DNA from: Azospirillum doebereinerae
GTDB lineage: Bacteria; Pseudomonadota; Alphaproteobacteria; Azospirillales; Azospirillaceae
Direction of reading: 5' to 3'
DNA: 64,000 nucleotides
Assembly (NCBI RefSeq): GCF_003989665.1
Contig: NZ_RZIJ01000009.1
Span: forward strand, 167,138-231,137
This document shows positions 35,638-43,833 of this stretch, in pieces. The notes beneath the pieces were generated by a model, which was not told where the DNA came from, made no database searches, and saw only the letters and a program-made list of their open reading frames with translations. Every line of letters begins with the position of its first letter. Position 1 is the first letter of the stretch. The position numbers and the translations under genes were made by a program.

Positions 35638-36519
35638 ATGCGCACCTCCCACATCCTGCTCGCCGTGGCGGTCGCCGCCGTCTGGGGGCTGAACTTCGTC
35701 GCGATCAAGCTGGGCTTGCGCGACTTCCCGCCGGTCTTCTTCTGCGCCCTGCGCTTCGCGCTGGCGGCCCTGCCGGTGCTGGTGCTGGGCTGGCGCGAGG
35801 GGCCGCCGCTGCCCTGGCGCTGGATCGTCGCCATCGGCGTGCCGCTGGGCGTGGTGCAGTTCCCGCTGCTGTTCTTCGGCATCGACGTCGGCATGCCGGC
35901 GGGACTGGCCTCGCTGGTCTTGCAGAGCCAAGCCTTCTTCACGGCGATCTTCGCCGTATTCGCGCTGGGCGACCGGCCGGGGGCCAAGCAGATCGCCGGC
36001 ATGCTGCTGGCCTTTGCCGGCGTCGGGCTGATCGCGACGGAGATGCCGAGCGGCAGCTCGCTGCTCGGCCTCGGGATGACGCTGGCGGCGGCGGCGTCCT
36101 GGGCGGTGGCGAACATCGTGATGAAGAAGGCCAAGGCGCCCGACCTGTTCCGCATGATGGTCTGGGTCAGCCTGGTGCCGCCGCTGCCGCTGCTGGCGCT
36201 GTCGCTGGTGGCGGAGGGGCCGGAGCGGATCGGGCACGCCCTGACCGGGCTGAGCTGGGTCGGAGTCGGCTCGCTGGTCTACATCGCGGGGGCGGCGACG
36301 CTGTTCGGCTTCGCCGCCTGGGGCTTCCTGATGCGGCACTACCCCGCCAGCCTCGTGGCGCCCTTCTCGCTGCTGGTGCCGATCTTCGGCATGAGCTCCA
36401 GCGCGCTGCTGCTGGGCGAGACCTTCACCACGCTGAAGCTGGCGGGCGGGCTGCTGGTGTTCGGCGGGCTGGCGCTGTCGGTGCTGAAGCTGCCGGGACT
36501 GCGGCGGGCCGGGGCGTAA
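35638..36519 (+). CDS. EamA/DMT-family transporter
   Basis: 293 residues, ten predicted helices in two EamA repeats. First repeat: LLAVAVAAVWGLNFVAIKLG and FCALRFALAALPVLVLGW. Second: LLGLGMTLAAAASWAVANIV and YPASLVAPFSLLVPIFGM, then GETFTTLKLAGGLLVFGG, the usual last helices with the conserved Glu. Likely exports an amino acid or other small metabolite across the inner membrane (family inference, e.g. RhtA/YdcZ relatives); substrate unknown. Start at ATG 35638 (MRTSHILLAV); the frame is open further upstream. Followed directly by a palindromic repeat element. Confidence 0.9.
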   Translation: MRTSHILLAVAVAAVWGLNFVAIKLGLRDFPPVFFCALRFALAALPVLVLGWREGPPLPWRWIVAIGVPLGVVQFPLLFFGIDVGMPAGLASLVLQSQAFFTAIFAVFALGDRPGAKQIAGMLLAFAGVGLIATEMPSGSSLLGLGMTLAAAASWAVANIVMKKAKAPDLFRMMVWVSLVPPLPLLALSLVAEGPERIGHALTGLSWVGVGSLVYIAGAATLFGFAAWGFLMRHYPASLVAPFSLLVPIFGMSSSALLLGETFTTLKLAGGLLVFGGLALSVLKLPGLRRAGA

Positions 36520-36523
36520 AGCG

Positions 36524-36673
36524 CCCTCTCCCGCCCCGGGAGAGGGAGGGGACCCGCCGAAGGCGGGGAGGGTGAGGGGCTATGGGGACATGGATTGCGC
36601 ACCACGGCCGATAGCCCCTCACCCTTCCCATGCGATCGCATGGGCCCCTTCCCTCTCCCGGGACGGGAGAGGG
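36524..36673. repeat. 150-base palindromic (BIME-like) repeat, complete copy
   Basis: Between the EamA gene and the dienelactone-hydrolase gene. Outer arms CCCTCTCCCGCCCCGGGAGA... (36524-36546) and CCCTCTCCCGGGACGGGAGA... (36651-36673) are each hairpins. Inner arms GGGTGAGGGGCTA (36570-36582) and TAGCCCCTCACCC (36612-36624) pair across the centre. The core GGACATGGATTGCG... (near 36586-36610) is shared with the copy at 41134-41232. The whole can fold as one long cruciform. Function is unknown; it may act as a transcript stabiliser or bidirectional terminator between convergent genes. Confidence 0.85.
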
Positions 36674-36683
36674 AGAAATCAGA

Positions 36684-37541
36684 TCACGCCAGCTTGGCCT
36701 TGAGGAACGCGACGCTGCGCGTCCAGGCCAGATCGGCGGCCTCCTTGTTGTAGCGCTCGGCCGAGGTGTCGTTGTGGAAGGCGTGGTTGACGCCGTCGTA
36801 CATGAACACCTGATGCTCGACCTTGGCCTTGGTCAGCGCCTCGTCATAGGCCGGGACGGCGGCGTTGAGGCGCTGGTCGAGACCGGCGTAATGCAGCATC
36901 AGCGGCGCCTTGATCGTGCCGACCAGCGCCGGGTCGGGCGGCGGGCCGTAGAAGGCGACGCCGGCCTTGAGGTCCGACGCCTTGATCGCCAGCCGGTTCA
37001 TCATCCCGCCGCCCCAGCAGAAGCCGACCGCCCCGACCTTGCCGGAGGAATACCGGTAGGCCATCAGGTAGCTCATGGCGCCGACGAGGTTGTTGACCGT
37101 CTTGTCGGCGTCGAGCTGCGCGATCATGTCGCGCGCCTTGTCGGCGTCCTGCGGCGTGCCGCCCAGCGGCGACAGCAGATCGGGCGCGAAGGCGACGAAG
37201 CCCTCGGTCGCCAGCCGGCGGGTGACGTCCTCGACATAGGCGTTGAGGCCGCGGTTCTCGTGGATGACGATGACCGCCGGGGCCTTGTCGATCAGCTTGG
37301 GCCGCGCGATGTAGCCCGACACGTCGCCGGTCGCGCCCTGGAAGCTGACCTTCTCGGCGGCCAAACGGCTGTCGTCCTCGCCCACCACGGCGGCGCGGGC
37401 GTAGTTCGGCTCGATGCTGGCCAGGATCGCCGGGATGGCGGCGGCGCCCCCCGCCAGAACCACCAGCCGCTCCAGGAAGACCCGGCGCGGCAGCGGCGCG
37501 TGGGTGTACTCGTCGTAAAGATCGATGATCTTCTGGTCCAT
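36684..37541 (-). CDS. dienelactone-hydrolase-family protein with twin-arginine-like leader
   Basis: 285 residues from ATG 37541 (CAGGGA just before). Alpha/beta-hydrolase fold: nucleophile Cys175 in VGAVGFCWGGGMMNRLA (the G-x-C-x-G-G of dienelactone hydrolases), acid in LHYAGLDQRLN and His in GVNHAFHNDTS, so the triad is complete. The leader APLPRRVFLERLVVLAGGAA looks like a Tat signal, placing it in the periplasm. DLH opens dienelactones from aromatic-ring catabolism, but many relatives have other esterase substrates, and no aromatic-pathway genes adjoin. Convergent with the EamA transporter and separated from it by the repeat. Confidence 0.9.
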   Translation of the reverse strand: MDQKIIDLYDEYTHAPLPRRVFLERLVVLAGGAAAIPAILASIEPNYARAAVVGEDDSRLAAEKVSFQGATGDVSGYIARPKLIDKAPAVIVIHENRGLNAYVEDVTRRLATEGFVAFAPDLLSPLGGTPQDADKARDMIAQLDADKTVNNLVGAMSYLMAYRYSSGKVGAVGFCWGGGMMNRLAIKASDLKAGVAFYGPPPDPALVGTIKAPLMLHYAGLDQRLNAAVPAYDEALTKAKVEHQVFMYDGVNHAFHNDTSAERYNKEAADLAWTRSVAFLKAKLA

Positions 37542-37632
37542 TCCCTGAGAGCCCCCGCCACATGGTTGGTTTCGGTCAAGAATGGGTACGACGCCGGTAA
37601 TGGGCAACCGCGCGGGCGGGAAACCTTTCGGC

Positions 37633-38352
37633 CTACGCCTCTTCCGGCACCGCCGCCTCCGGTGCCGCCGCGTGCTCCACCAGAACGCCGTCGCGCATCT
37701 CCAGCACCCGGTCCATGCGACGCGCCAGCTCCAGGTTGTGCGTCGCCACCAGCGCGCCGACCCGCGCCTGCCGCACGATGGCGGTCAGCATGGCGAAGAC
37801 GTTCTCCGCCGTGTGGGGGTCGAGGTTGCCGGTCGGCTCGTCGGCGATCAGCAGCGACGGCGCGTTGGCCAGCGCGCGGGCGATGGCGACGCGCTGCTGC
37901 TCGCCGCCCGACAGCCGGGCCGGGCGGTGGCTGCCGCGCGCATCCAGCCCGACCATGCGCAGAAGCTCGTCGGCGCGCTGCTTGGCGATGCTCTTGGAGA
38001 CCCCGGCGATCATCTGCGGCAGCACCACGTTCTCCCGCGCCGAGAATTCCGGCAGCAGGTGGTGGAACTGGTAGACGAAGCCGATGGAGCGCCGCCGCAC
38101 CTCGGTGCGCTTGCCGTCGTCGAGATCCGACACGTCGGTTCCGGCGATGCGGACGGTGCCGGTGGTCGGCTTCTCCAGCAGGCCCGCGATCTGGAGCAGG
38201 GTCGATTTGCCGGCGCCGGACGGACCGACCAGCGCCACCAGCTCGCCCGCGCGGACCGTCAGCTCGGCCCCGCGCAGCACGTCGAGCACCGTGCCGCCCT
38301 GTTCGAAGCGGCGGACGATTCCCGACAGTTCCAGCATCGGCTCGTTATTCAT
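37633..38352 (-). CDS. lolD: lipoprotein-releasing ABC transporter ATP-binding protein
   Basis: ATPase of the LolCDE complex that detaches outer-membrane lipoproteins from the inner membrane. 239 residues. Walker A ALVGPSGAGKSTLLQ, Q loop FVYQFHHLLPEFSA (the FQxxHLLPEFTA form typical of LolD), signature LSGGEQQRVAIARAL, Walker B LLIADEPTGNLDP and switch His in LVATHNLELA. Overlaps the upstream permease gene by 8 bases, so the two are coupled. The acidic/Ala tail (AAAPEAAVPEEA) is typical of alphaproteobacterial copies. Confidence 0.95.
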   Translation of the reverse strand: MNNEPMLELSGIVRRFEQGGTVLDVLRGAELTVRAGELVALVGPSGAGKSTLLQIAGLLEKPTTGTVRIAGTDVSDLDDGKRTEVRRRSIGFVYQFHHLLPEFSARENVVLPQMIAGVSKSIAKQRADELLRMVGLDARGSHRPARLSGGEQQRVAIARALANAPSLLIADEPTGNLDPHTAENVFAMLTAIVRQARVGALVATHNLELARRMDRVLEMRDGVLVEHAAAPEAAVPEEA

Positions 38353-39592
38353 AGCGCAGGGCCTCCACCGGATCGAGACGGGCGGCGCGCCAGGACGGGT
38401 AGATCGTCGCCGCGAAGGACAGGCCCAAGGCCATCAGCGTCACCTGCGTCACCTCGCTCCAGTCGATCCTGGCCGGCAGCTGCGAGAGGAAATAGATCTC
38501 GGCGGAGAACAGGTTGGTGCCGGTCAGCGCCTGGATCGCCTGCCGGATCGTCTCGATGTTGAGCGCGAAGGACACGCCGAGCGCGAGGCCCAGCAGCGTG
38601 CCGGTCACCCCGATGCTGGCGCCGGACAGGAAGAAGATGCGCATGATCATGCCGCGCGTGGCGCCCATGGTGCGCAGGATGGCGATGTCGCGCCCCTTGT
38701 CCTTCACCAGCATGATCAGGCTGGAGATGATGTTGAAGGCCGCCACCATGATGATCAGCGACAGGATCAGGAACATCACGTTGCGCTCGACCTGGAGCGC
38801 GGTGAAGAAGCTGGAGTTGGACTGCTGCCAGTCCACCACCCGGCCCACCCCGGCGACCACCGACTGCACCGCGTCGCGCGCCGCGCGGATCTGCACCGGG
38901 TCCTGCACGAAGATCTCCAGCGAGGTCACCGCGTCGCCGGTGCGGAAGAAGGCCTGCGCCTCCTCCAGCGGCAGGAAGACGAAGCTGTTGTCGTATTCGA
39001 ACATGCCGACGTCGAAGATGGCGCCGATCGGGTAGCTGCGCAGGCGCGGCACGGTGCCGAAGGCGGTGACGTTGCCCTGGGGCGCGATCAGCGTCAACTG
39101 GTCGCCGACCGACAGGCCCAGGCGCTGCGCCATGCGGCTGCCGATGGCGATGCGGTCCTCGCCGAAATCCTCGGCCTTGCCGCGGACGACGCCGCGCGCC
39201 AGGGTCGGGCGGGCGCGGAAATCCTCCGCCCGCACGCCGCGCACCACGGCGCCCGACGCGACGCCGCGCGCGGAGACCAGAGCCTGCCCCTCAACCGTGG
39301 GGGTGACGTTGACGACGCCCGGCGTGTTGCGCAGGGTGCCGGTCAGGACGTCGAAGTCGGGCAGCGGCCCGCCCCGCGCGTTGTAGACGTTGAGATGGCC
39401 GTTGAGGCCGAGCACGCGGCCCAGAAGCTCCGCCCGGAAGCCGTTCATCACCGACATGACGATGATGAGCGTCGCCACCCCCAGCGCAATGCCGAGCAGC
39501 GAGAACCCCGCGATGACCGAGATGAACCCTTCCTGGCGGCGCGCCCGGAGGTAACGCATCGCGACCATGCGTTCGAAGGCGGTGAAGATCAT
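38345..39592 (-). CDS. lolC: lipoprotein-releasing ABC transporter permease (LolC/E)
   Basis: 415 residues of the MacB/LolCE type: one N-terminal helix (EGFISVIAGFSLLGIALGVAT), a large periplasmic domain (about 60-265), and three C-terminal helices. The conserved entry MIFTAFERMVAMRYLRARRQEGF and the coupling segment GATRGMIMRIFFLSG are present. Alphaproteobacteria have one LolC/E-type gene, so the permease is presumably a homodimer; the C/E name is a convention here. A helical stem between proS and this gene (39608-39680) could reduce read-through from proS. Confidence 0.94.
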   Translation of the reverse strand: MIFTAFERMVAMRYLRARRQEGFISVIAGFSLLGIALGVATLIIVMSVMNGFRAELLGRVLGLNGHLNVYNARGGPLPDFDVLTGTLRNTPGVVNVTPTVEGQALVSARGVASGAVVRGVRAEDFRARPTLARGVVRGKAEDFGEDRIAIGSRMAQRLGLSVGDQLTLIAPQGNVTAFGTVPRLRSYPIGAIFDVGMFEYDNSFVFLPLEEAQAFFRTGDAVTSLEIFVQDPVQIRAARDAVQSVVAGVGRVVDWQQSNSSFFTALQVERNVMFLILSLIIMVAAFNIISSLIMLVKDKGRDIAILRTMGATRGMIMRIFFLSGASIGVTGTLLGLALGVSFALNIETIRQAIQALTGTNLFSAEIYFLSQLPARIDWSEVTQVTLMALGLSFAATIYPSWRAARLDPVEALRYE

Positions 39593-39607
39593 GCTTGGAA
39601 CGCCGTG

Positions 39608-39680
39608 GGCTGTGTGACCGGACCCGCCATGGGCGCAACGGGTGGGTTGGGCACGACGGGCGCGCCCAACCTACACAGCC
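39608..39680. repeat. imperfect inverted repeat between proS and lolC
   Basis: GGCTGTGT (39608-39615) pairs with ACACAGCC (39673-39680), and inside it GTGGGTTGGGC (39642-39652) pairs with GCCCAACCTAC (39664-39674). The GTAGGTTGGGC-type stem is a common intergenic palindrome in proteobacteria. No T-run follows on the minus strand, so it is not a clear terminator. Confidence 0.5.
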
Positions 39681-39703
39681 ACCATGGCGCCGGAAAGGCG
39701 AAC

Positions 39704-41017
39704 TTACTGCGTAAGCTTGGCCAAGGCGGCATCGACCGAAAGTTCTTCCTTCACGCCCGTCGCGCGGCGCTTCAGTTCCACCACGCCGGTCTTCAGGCCG
39801 CGCGGGCCGACCACCAGCTGCCACGGCACGCCGATCAGGTCCATGTCGGCGAACTTGGCGCCCGGCCGCTCGTCGCGGTCGTCGTAGGCCACGTCGAGGC
39901 CGGCGGCCTGGAGCTTGGCGTAGAGATCCTGGCAGACCCGGTCGGTCTCGGAATCGCCGACCTTCAGGTTGATCAGGCCGACGTTGAAGGGGGCCACCGC
40001 GTCGGGCCAGACGATGCCGTTGTCGTCATGGCTGGCCTCGATGATCGCGCCCATCAGGCGCGAGACGCCGATGCCGTAGGAACCCATCTCGACCGGGACC
40101 GACTCGCCGTTGGGGCCGGCGACGACCGCGTTCATCGGCTTGGAGTATTTGGTGCCGAAGTTGAAGATGTGGCCGACCTCGATGCCGCGCGCCGAGACCA
40201 GATCGGACTCCGGCACCGGGCTGTTGGCGACGTCGTGCTTCTCGTCGGTCGCGGCGTAGATGCCGGTGACGCGGTCGAAGAAGGGCTGCAGGTCGTCGTC
40301 CATGCCGGGGGCGTCCTTCAGGACGTCCAGCTCCATCCAATCCTTGTGGCAGAAGACGCCGCTCTCGCCGGTCTCGGCCAGGATGATGAACTCGTGGCTG
40401 AGGTCGCCGCCGATCGGGCCGGTGTCGGCGCGCATCGGGATCGCCTTCAGGCCGAGCCGCGCGAAGGTGCGCAGGTAGGCCAGGAACATCTTCTGGTAGG
40501 AGCGCCGCGCGCTGGCCGCGTCGATGTCGAAGGAATAGGCGTCCTTCATCAGGAACTCGCGCCCGCGCATCACGCCGAAGCGGGGGCGGATCTCGTCCCG
40601 GAACTTCCACTGGATGTGGTAGAGGTTCAGCGGAAGCTGGCGGTAGCTCTTGACGAAGCTGCGGAAGATGTCGGTGATCATCTCCTCGTTCGTCGGGCCG
40701 AACAGCATGTCGCGGTCGTGGCGGTCGGTGATGCGCAGCATCTCCTTGCCGTAATCGTCGTAGCGGCCGCTCTCGCGCCACAGGTCGGCCGACTGGATCG
40801 TCGGCATCAACAGTTCCTGAGCGCCGGCCGCGTTCTGCTCCTCGCGGACGATCTGCTCGATCTTCTTCAGCACCCGGTGACCCAGCGGCAGCCAGGCGTA
40901 GATGCCGGCGCTGGTCTGGCGGATCATCCCGGCCCGCAGCATCAGGCGGTGCGAGACGATCTGCGCCTCCGTCGGGGTCTCCTTGAGGGTCGGCATGAAG
41001 AAGCTGGACAGCCGCAT
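39704..41017 (-). CDS. proS: prolyl-tRNA synthetase, short form
   Basis: Charges tRNA-Pro. 437 residues, the short alphaproteobacterial class II enzyme lacking the roughly 180-residue INS editing domain of E. coli ProS. Class II motif 1 lies around [20 protein letters not shown], motif 2 in [19 protein letters not shown] and motif 3 in [17 protein letters not shown]; the C-terminal anticodon domain ends [15 protein letters not shown]. Start [15 protein letters not shown] is the canonical beginning. Loss of the editing domain is normal for this clade, where mischarged Ala-tRNA-Pro is cleared by a separate protein. Confidence 0.96.
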   Translation of the reverse strand: MRLSSFFMPTLKETPTEAQIVSHRLMLRAGMIRQTSAGIYAWLPLGHRVLKKIEQIVREEQNAAGAQELLMPTIQSADLWRESGRYDDYGKEMLRITDRHDRDMLFGPTNEEMITDIFRSFVKSYRQLPLNLYHIQWKFRDEIRPRFGVMRGREFLMKDAYSFDIDAASARRSYQKMFLAYLRTFARLGLKAIPMRADTGPIGGDLSHEFIILAETGESGVFCHKDWMELDVLKDAPGMDDDLQPFFDRVTGIYAATDEKHDVANSPVPESDLVSARGIEVGHIFNFGTKYSKPMNAVVAGPNGESVPVEMGSYGIGVSRLMGAIIEASHDDNGIVWPDAVAPFNVGLINLKVGDSETDRVCQDLYAKLQAAGLDVAYDDRDERPGAKFADMDLIGVPWQLVVGPRGLKTGVVELKRRATGVKEELSVDAALAKLTQ

Positions 41018-41133
41018 GGCTCGGATCTCGTCTGCGAGGTGTTCGGGGCCGCGACGGGTCAAGACCACGGCCCAGGTGGGGACAGCGACTTTAGGAAGGT
41101 CGCCCCGGATTGTCCACTGCGCTGCAGCGGGGC

Positions 41134-41232
41134 GGGTGAGGGGCCAGCGGGACATGGATTGCGTACCACGCCCGATAGCCCCTCACCCTCCCCGCTTCGC
41201 GGGTCCCCTCCCTCTCCCGGAGCGGGAGAGGG
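41134..41232. repeat. palindromic (BIME-like) repeat, 5'-truncated copy
   Basis: Second copy of the 36524-36673 element: the core GACATGGATTGCG(T/C)ACCACG and arm GATAGCCCCTCACCC match it with two differences, and the outer hairpin CCCTCTCCCGGAGCGGGAGA (41210-41232 with GGG) is retained. The left outer hairpin is missing; only GGGTGAGGGGCCA (41134-41146) of the left side remains. It lies between proS and the hypothetical gene ending at 41245. Confidence 0.85.
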
Positions 41233-41244
41233 CTTGGAGGCGGC

Positions 41245-41655
41245 TCAGCGCGACCGGCAATAGGCGTAGAGCTCCGCCTCGGCGGGGCCGCCGATGGGCT
41301 GGCCGTTGAAAAACAAGTGGTTTCCCTCCAGCGACAGCCAGCCGACCTGGACGTTGCTGTCGCGTCCGGGCACGTTCAGCCCGATCACGCGGGCCAGATC
41401 GCCCGAGACCGGGATGTCGAAACGATCGAGGGGAACGGTGGGGGCCGAGCCCGGCAGGTCGGCGGGCGCCACCGGGCGGCCGCGCACGTCCACGCCCGGC
41501 CGGTACTCCACATCCGCCGCCGGGCGGTGCCGGGTCAGCGTCTGGCAGGCTGAGAAGTCCACCGCCGGGCGGCCCTGCGCAAAGGCCGGGGGCGCCAAGG
41601 CGGGGGGCGCGGCGATCAGCGTCGCCATCAGAACCGTCATCGCCGTCGCGCGCAT
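41245..41655 (-). CDS. secreted hypothetical protein
   Basis: 136 residues with a clear signal peptide (MRATAMTVLMATLIAAPPAL, cleavage near AFAQG). The mature 110 residues carry two Cys (CQTLTRHRP and the C-terminal YCRSR) that may form a disulfide, and a conserved-looking block HRPAADVEYRPGVDVRGRPV then PVAPADL. The pattern resembles small periplasmic proteins of Rhodospirillales with no known role. Its start lies 12 bases after the stop of the gene at 41668, so the two are probably co-transcribed. Confidence 0.72.
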   Translation of the reverse strand: MRATAMTVLMATLIAAPPALAPPAFAQGRPAVDFSACQTLTRHRPAADVEYRPGVDVRGRPVAPADLPGSAPTVPLDRFDIPVSGDLARVIGLNVPGRDSNVQVGWLSLEGNHLFFNGQPIGGPAEAELYAYCRSR

Positions 41656-41667
41656 CGCCGCGTCTCC

Positions 41668-42567
41668 CTACAGGCTGTGCTGCTGGTGAACGATGGCCGG
41701 ATTCGACATGGCTTTCCAGTAGATCGACAGATAGGGCATGCCCTTCTCCGCCTCCTCCTGGGTGCGGGCGGACTGGCGGATGTACTTGCCGATGAAGGGC
41801 TTGTTCACATGCTCCAGATCGACCGCCGCCTTGATCACCAGGAACTCGCCGATCTTGTCCGGCAAATTGTAATGCCATTTCTGCAGACAGTCGGAGGTGA
41901 CGCCGGGCTTCGCCTGCTCCTTCTCGTCCATGTAGAATTCCTGGTGGTGGTACTGGGAGATCTCCTTCCACGCCTGGGCCAGACGACCGGGCTTGACGCG
42001 GGGCATGCCCTTCAGGATGCGCACGTCCTCGTGGAACAGCGGCAGGAAGCCGCGCCGCTCGCCCAGTTCGGTCAGCATGCTGTGCAGGCCGGCCATCACC
42101 CCGCCCTCGCCCTCCCCGGCCGGCTTGGTCTCGGGCTTGGCGGCGTTCCTGCGGCCGAAGAGAGCGCTGAGGAAGCCCTTCTTGGGCTTGGCGGCGTTGG
42201 AGGCGGCGCTGTCGGCGCCGACCTTGCGCTCGTCCCACAGGGAATCCCAGGCGTAGTCCCAGGCGGTGAACACCGCGTTGGAGCGGTCGTCGAGCACCGT
42301 CAGCAGATACTCGCGCCCCTCCCGCCGCCAGTCGACGTCGCCGACGATGGAGCGGACCGGCCGGCGGCTGAGCACGACCGGCAGGATGCCGACCCGCACC
42401 AGATCGGCGTAGAATTCGACGAAGGACGGGGTCTGGATGAAGGGAAGCCGGGAACGCGGCTGCTGTTCCGGCGCCAGCAGCTCCATGTTTTTCCGGGTGC
42501 GCTCCAGCAGTTCGGTCGTCAGCACCGCGGCGAACTGGTCGAAGCGTTCGTTTTCGTTCGCGGCCAT
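41668..42567 (-). CDS. hypothetical protein
   Basis: 299 residues from ATG 42567 (GAGG 7 bases upstream). No family recognised. It is cytoplasmic, without signal or membrane helices. A helical N-terminus (NERFDQFAAVLTTELLERTR) leads to a segment RLPFIQTPSFVEFYADLVRV, a Lys/Ala/Pro-rich linker near 150-185 (NAAKPKKGFLSALFGRRNAA), and a C-terminal domain rich in His and aromatic residues (AWKEISQYHHQEFYMDEKEQ and PDKIGEFLVIKAAVDLE). First gene after the strong terminator at 42748-42778, so it starts a new transcription unit. Confidence 0.65.
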   Translation of the reverse strand: MAANENERFDQFAAVLTTELLERTRKNMELLAPEQQPRSRLPFIQTPSFVEFYADLVRVGILPVVLSRRPVRSIVGDVDWRREGREYLLTVLDDRSNAVFTAWDYAWDSLWDERKVGADSAASNAAKPKKGFLSALFGRRNAAKPETKPAGEGEGGVMAGLHSMLTELGERRGFLPLFHEDVRILKGMPRVKPGRLAQAWKEISQYHHQEFYMDEKEQAKPGVTSDCLQKWHYNLPDKIGEFLVIKAAVDLEHVNKPFIGKYIRQSARTQEEAEKGMPYLSIYWKAMSNPAIVHQQHSL

Positions 42568-42978
42568 CGGATGCCTCGACTGTCCTTCCTTCCGCGCCCG
42601 AAACCGGCTGCCGTCCCCGCGACCGGTTCGCAGGGACATCTTTCATGTGGGTATCGAAACAACGTTACCAAGTAAACCGTTAACGTTTCCTGCCAGACCG
42701 GCGGAAAGTAACCGACCCGGAGCGCCCGCCCCCCCGGCGCACAGAAAAAAGGCCGCGCGGTTGTCCGGCGCGGCCTTTCGAGTTTAGGGAGGAATCGCCA
42801 CCAGGCGTCGGAAAAGAGGGAACATCGTATCCCCCCTCGTCACACATAAAAATGTGGACCCGGCCACCGGGGTTGGCAAGCCCAAAACAGAGGCAGACGG
42901 AAGCTCTGCTTAAAAAACTTGCTTTTTTGCCTGAGGACTGGGCGGTTGCCGCATCCGGAAGCGGTGTTTGCCTATCTT
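42568..42978. other. intergenic region between tag and the hypothetical gene
   Basis: 411 bases. Contains the terminator of the tag-containing unit (42748-42778) and, nearer the hypothetical gene, its probable promoter region (42600-42740) in which AT-rich patches such as AACGTTACCAAGTAAACCGTT occur (42658-42680). No reading frame or RNA gene was recognised in the rest (42780-42978). Confidence 0.5.
42748..42778 (-). terminator. factor-independent terminator ending the nuo-to-tag unit
   Basis: An 11-base-pair stem (AAAGGCCGCGC at 42748-42758 with GCGCGGCCTTT at 42768-42778) with a nine-base loop. On the minus strand the stem runs into TTTTTT (complement of AAAAAA at 42745-42750), an ideal transcription stop about 200 bases after tag. 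Confidence 0.88.
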
Positions 42979-43548
42979 TCAGTCATTATAGCCGGTGAAG
43001 CCGGCGTCCATGGCGCTCTTCCACGGCGGCGCCTCGGCCAGGACCGACGCCTGGACCGGGCAATCGGGTTGGTGGGCGCCCGGCAGATAACCCAGACTCA
43101 TCAGGAACTCGCCGACGATCTCGCCGCCGGTGAAGCGGAAGGTCTTGCGGAACAGCGCCACCCACTGCGCCTTGCCGAGCGGGTGATGGGCGCGCAGCCA
43201 GCCGTCGAAGGAGCCGTGGCTGGCCCGCAGGGCGATGATCCGCCGGGCGTTGTCGATGGCGGCGTCGACCTTCAGGCGGTTGCGCACGATGCCGGCGTCG
43301 GCCAGCAGCCGCGCCCGCTCCGTTTCGCCGTAGGCGGCGACGCGGTCCACGTCGAAGCCGTCGAAGGCGGCGCGGAACGCCTCGCGCTTCTTGAGGATGG
43401 TCAGCCAGGACAGGCCGGCCTGGTTGATCTCCAGGACCAGACGTTCGAACAGGATGCGTTCGTCGGCGCTGGGGAAGCCGTATTCGCGCTCGTGGTACGG
43501 CCCATGGAAGGGGTGGCCGGGGGCGGCGGCGCAGTAGGTCAGGCTCAC
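42979..43548 (-). CDS. tag: DNA-3-methyladenine glycosylase I
   Basis: Removes 3-methyladenine from alkylated DNA. 189 residues. The zinc site of Tag is visible: Cys6 in LTYCAAAP and His19 in GPYHEREYG at the start, and His/Cys in GAHQPDCPVQ near the end. Also present are the helix-hairpin segment LFERLVLEINQAGLSWLTIL, typical of the family, and KKREAFRAAFDGFD. Start GTG 43548 is preferred (GAGAG upstream); GTG 43560 would overlap the preceding stop. Last gene of the long minus-strand run starting at nuoA; its presence there is not part of the usual alphaproteobacterial order. Confidence 0.93.
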   Translation of the reverse strand: MSLTYCAAAPGHPFHGPYHEREYGFPSADERILFERLVLEINQAGLSWLTILKKREAFRAAFDGFDVDRVAAYGETERARLLADAGIVRNRLKVDAAIDNARRIIALRASHGSFDGWLRAHHPLGKAQWVALFRKTFRFTGGEIVGEFLMSLGYLPGAHQPDCPVQASVLAEAPPWKSAMDAGFTGYND

Positions 43549-43556
43549 GGCATCTC

Positions 43557-43808
43557 TCACAGATCCTTGACCATGTCGCGGAAGGAGACCAGCCCCGACT
43601 GGGCGATGGCGTAGATCACCAGCCAGACGAGCAGCGCGACGACGGAGGTCGCGATCACCTTGCGCAGCATGTGCGGCTCGATGGGCGCGCTCGACGCCAT
43701 GCCGGGCTCCGGGTTGTCCGGAGTCCGCACGCCCCAGGGCAGCACCGCGAACAGCACCACCCACCACACGACGATGTAGACGAAAATCCCCGTCACCCAG
43801 CCGTCCAT
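43557..43808 (-). CDS. DUF1467-family small membrane protein
   Basis: 83 residues with two membrane helices (GIFVYIVVWWVVLFAVLPWG and IATSVVALLVWLVIYAIAQS) and a short polar loop (VRTPDNPEPGMASSAPIEPH). DUF1467 proteins are found almost only in alphaproteobacteria, in exactly this place: after mce and before proS. Function unknown. It follows mce by 25 bases. In this genome tag rather than proS comes next. Confidence 0.9.
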   Translation of the reverse strand: MDGWVTGIFVYIVVWWVVLFAVLPWGVRTPDNPEPGMASSAPIEPHMLRKVIATSVVALLVWLVIYAIAQSGLVSFRDMVKDL

Positions 43809-43833
43809 CGCACCCTCTTATCGCAAGGCCGTT

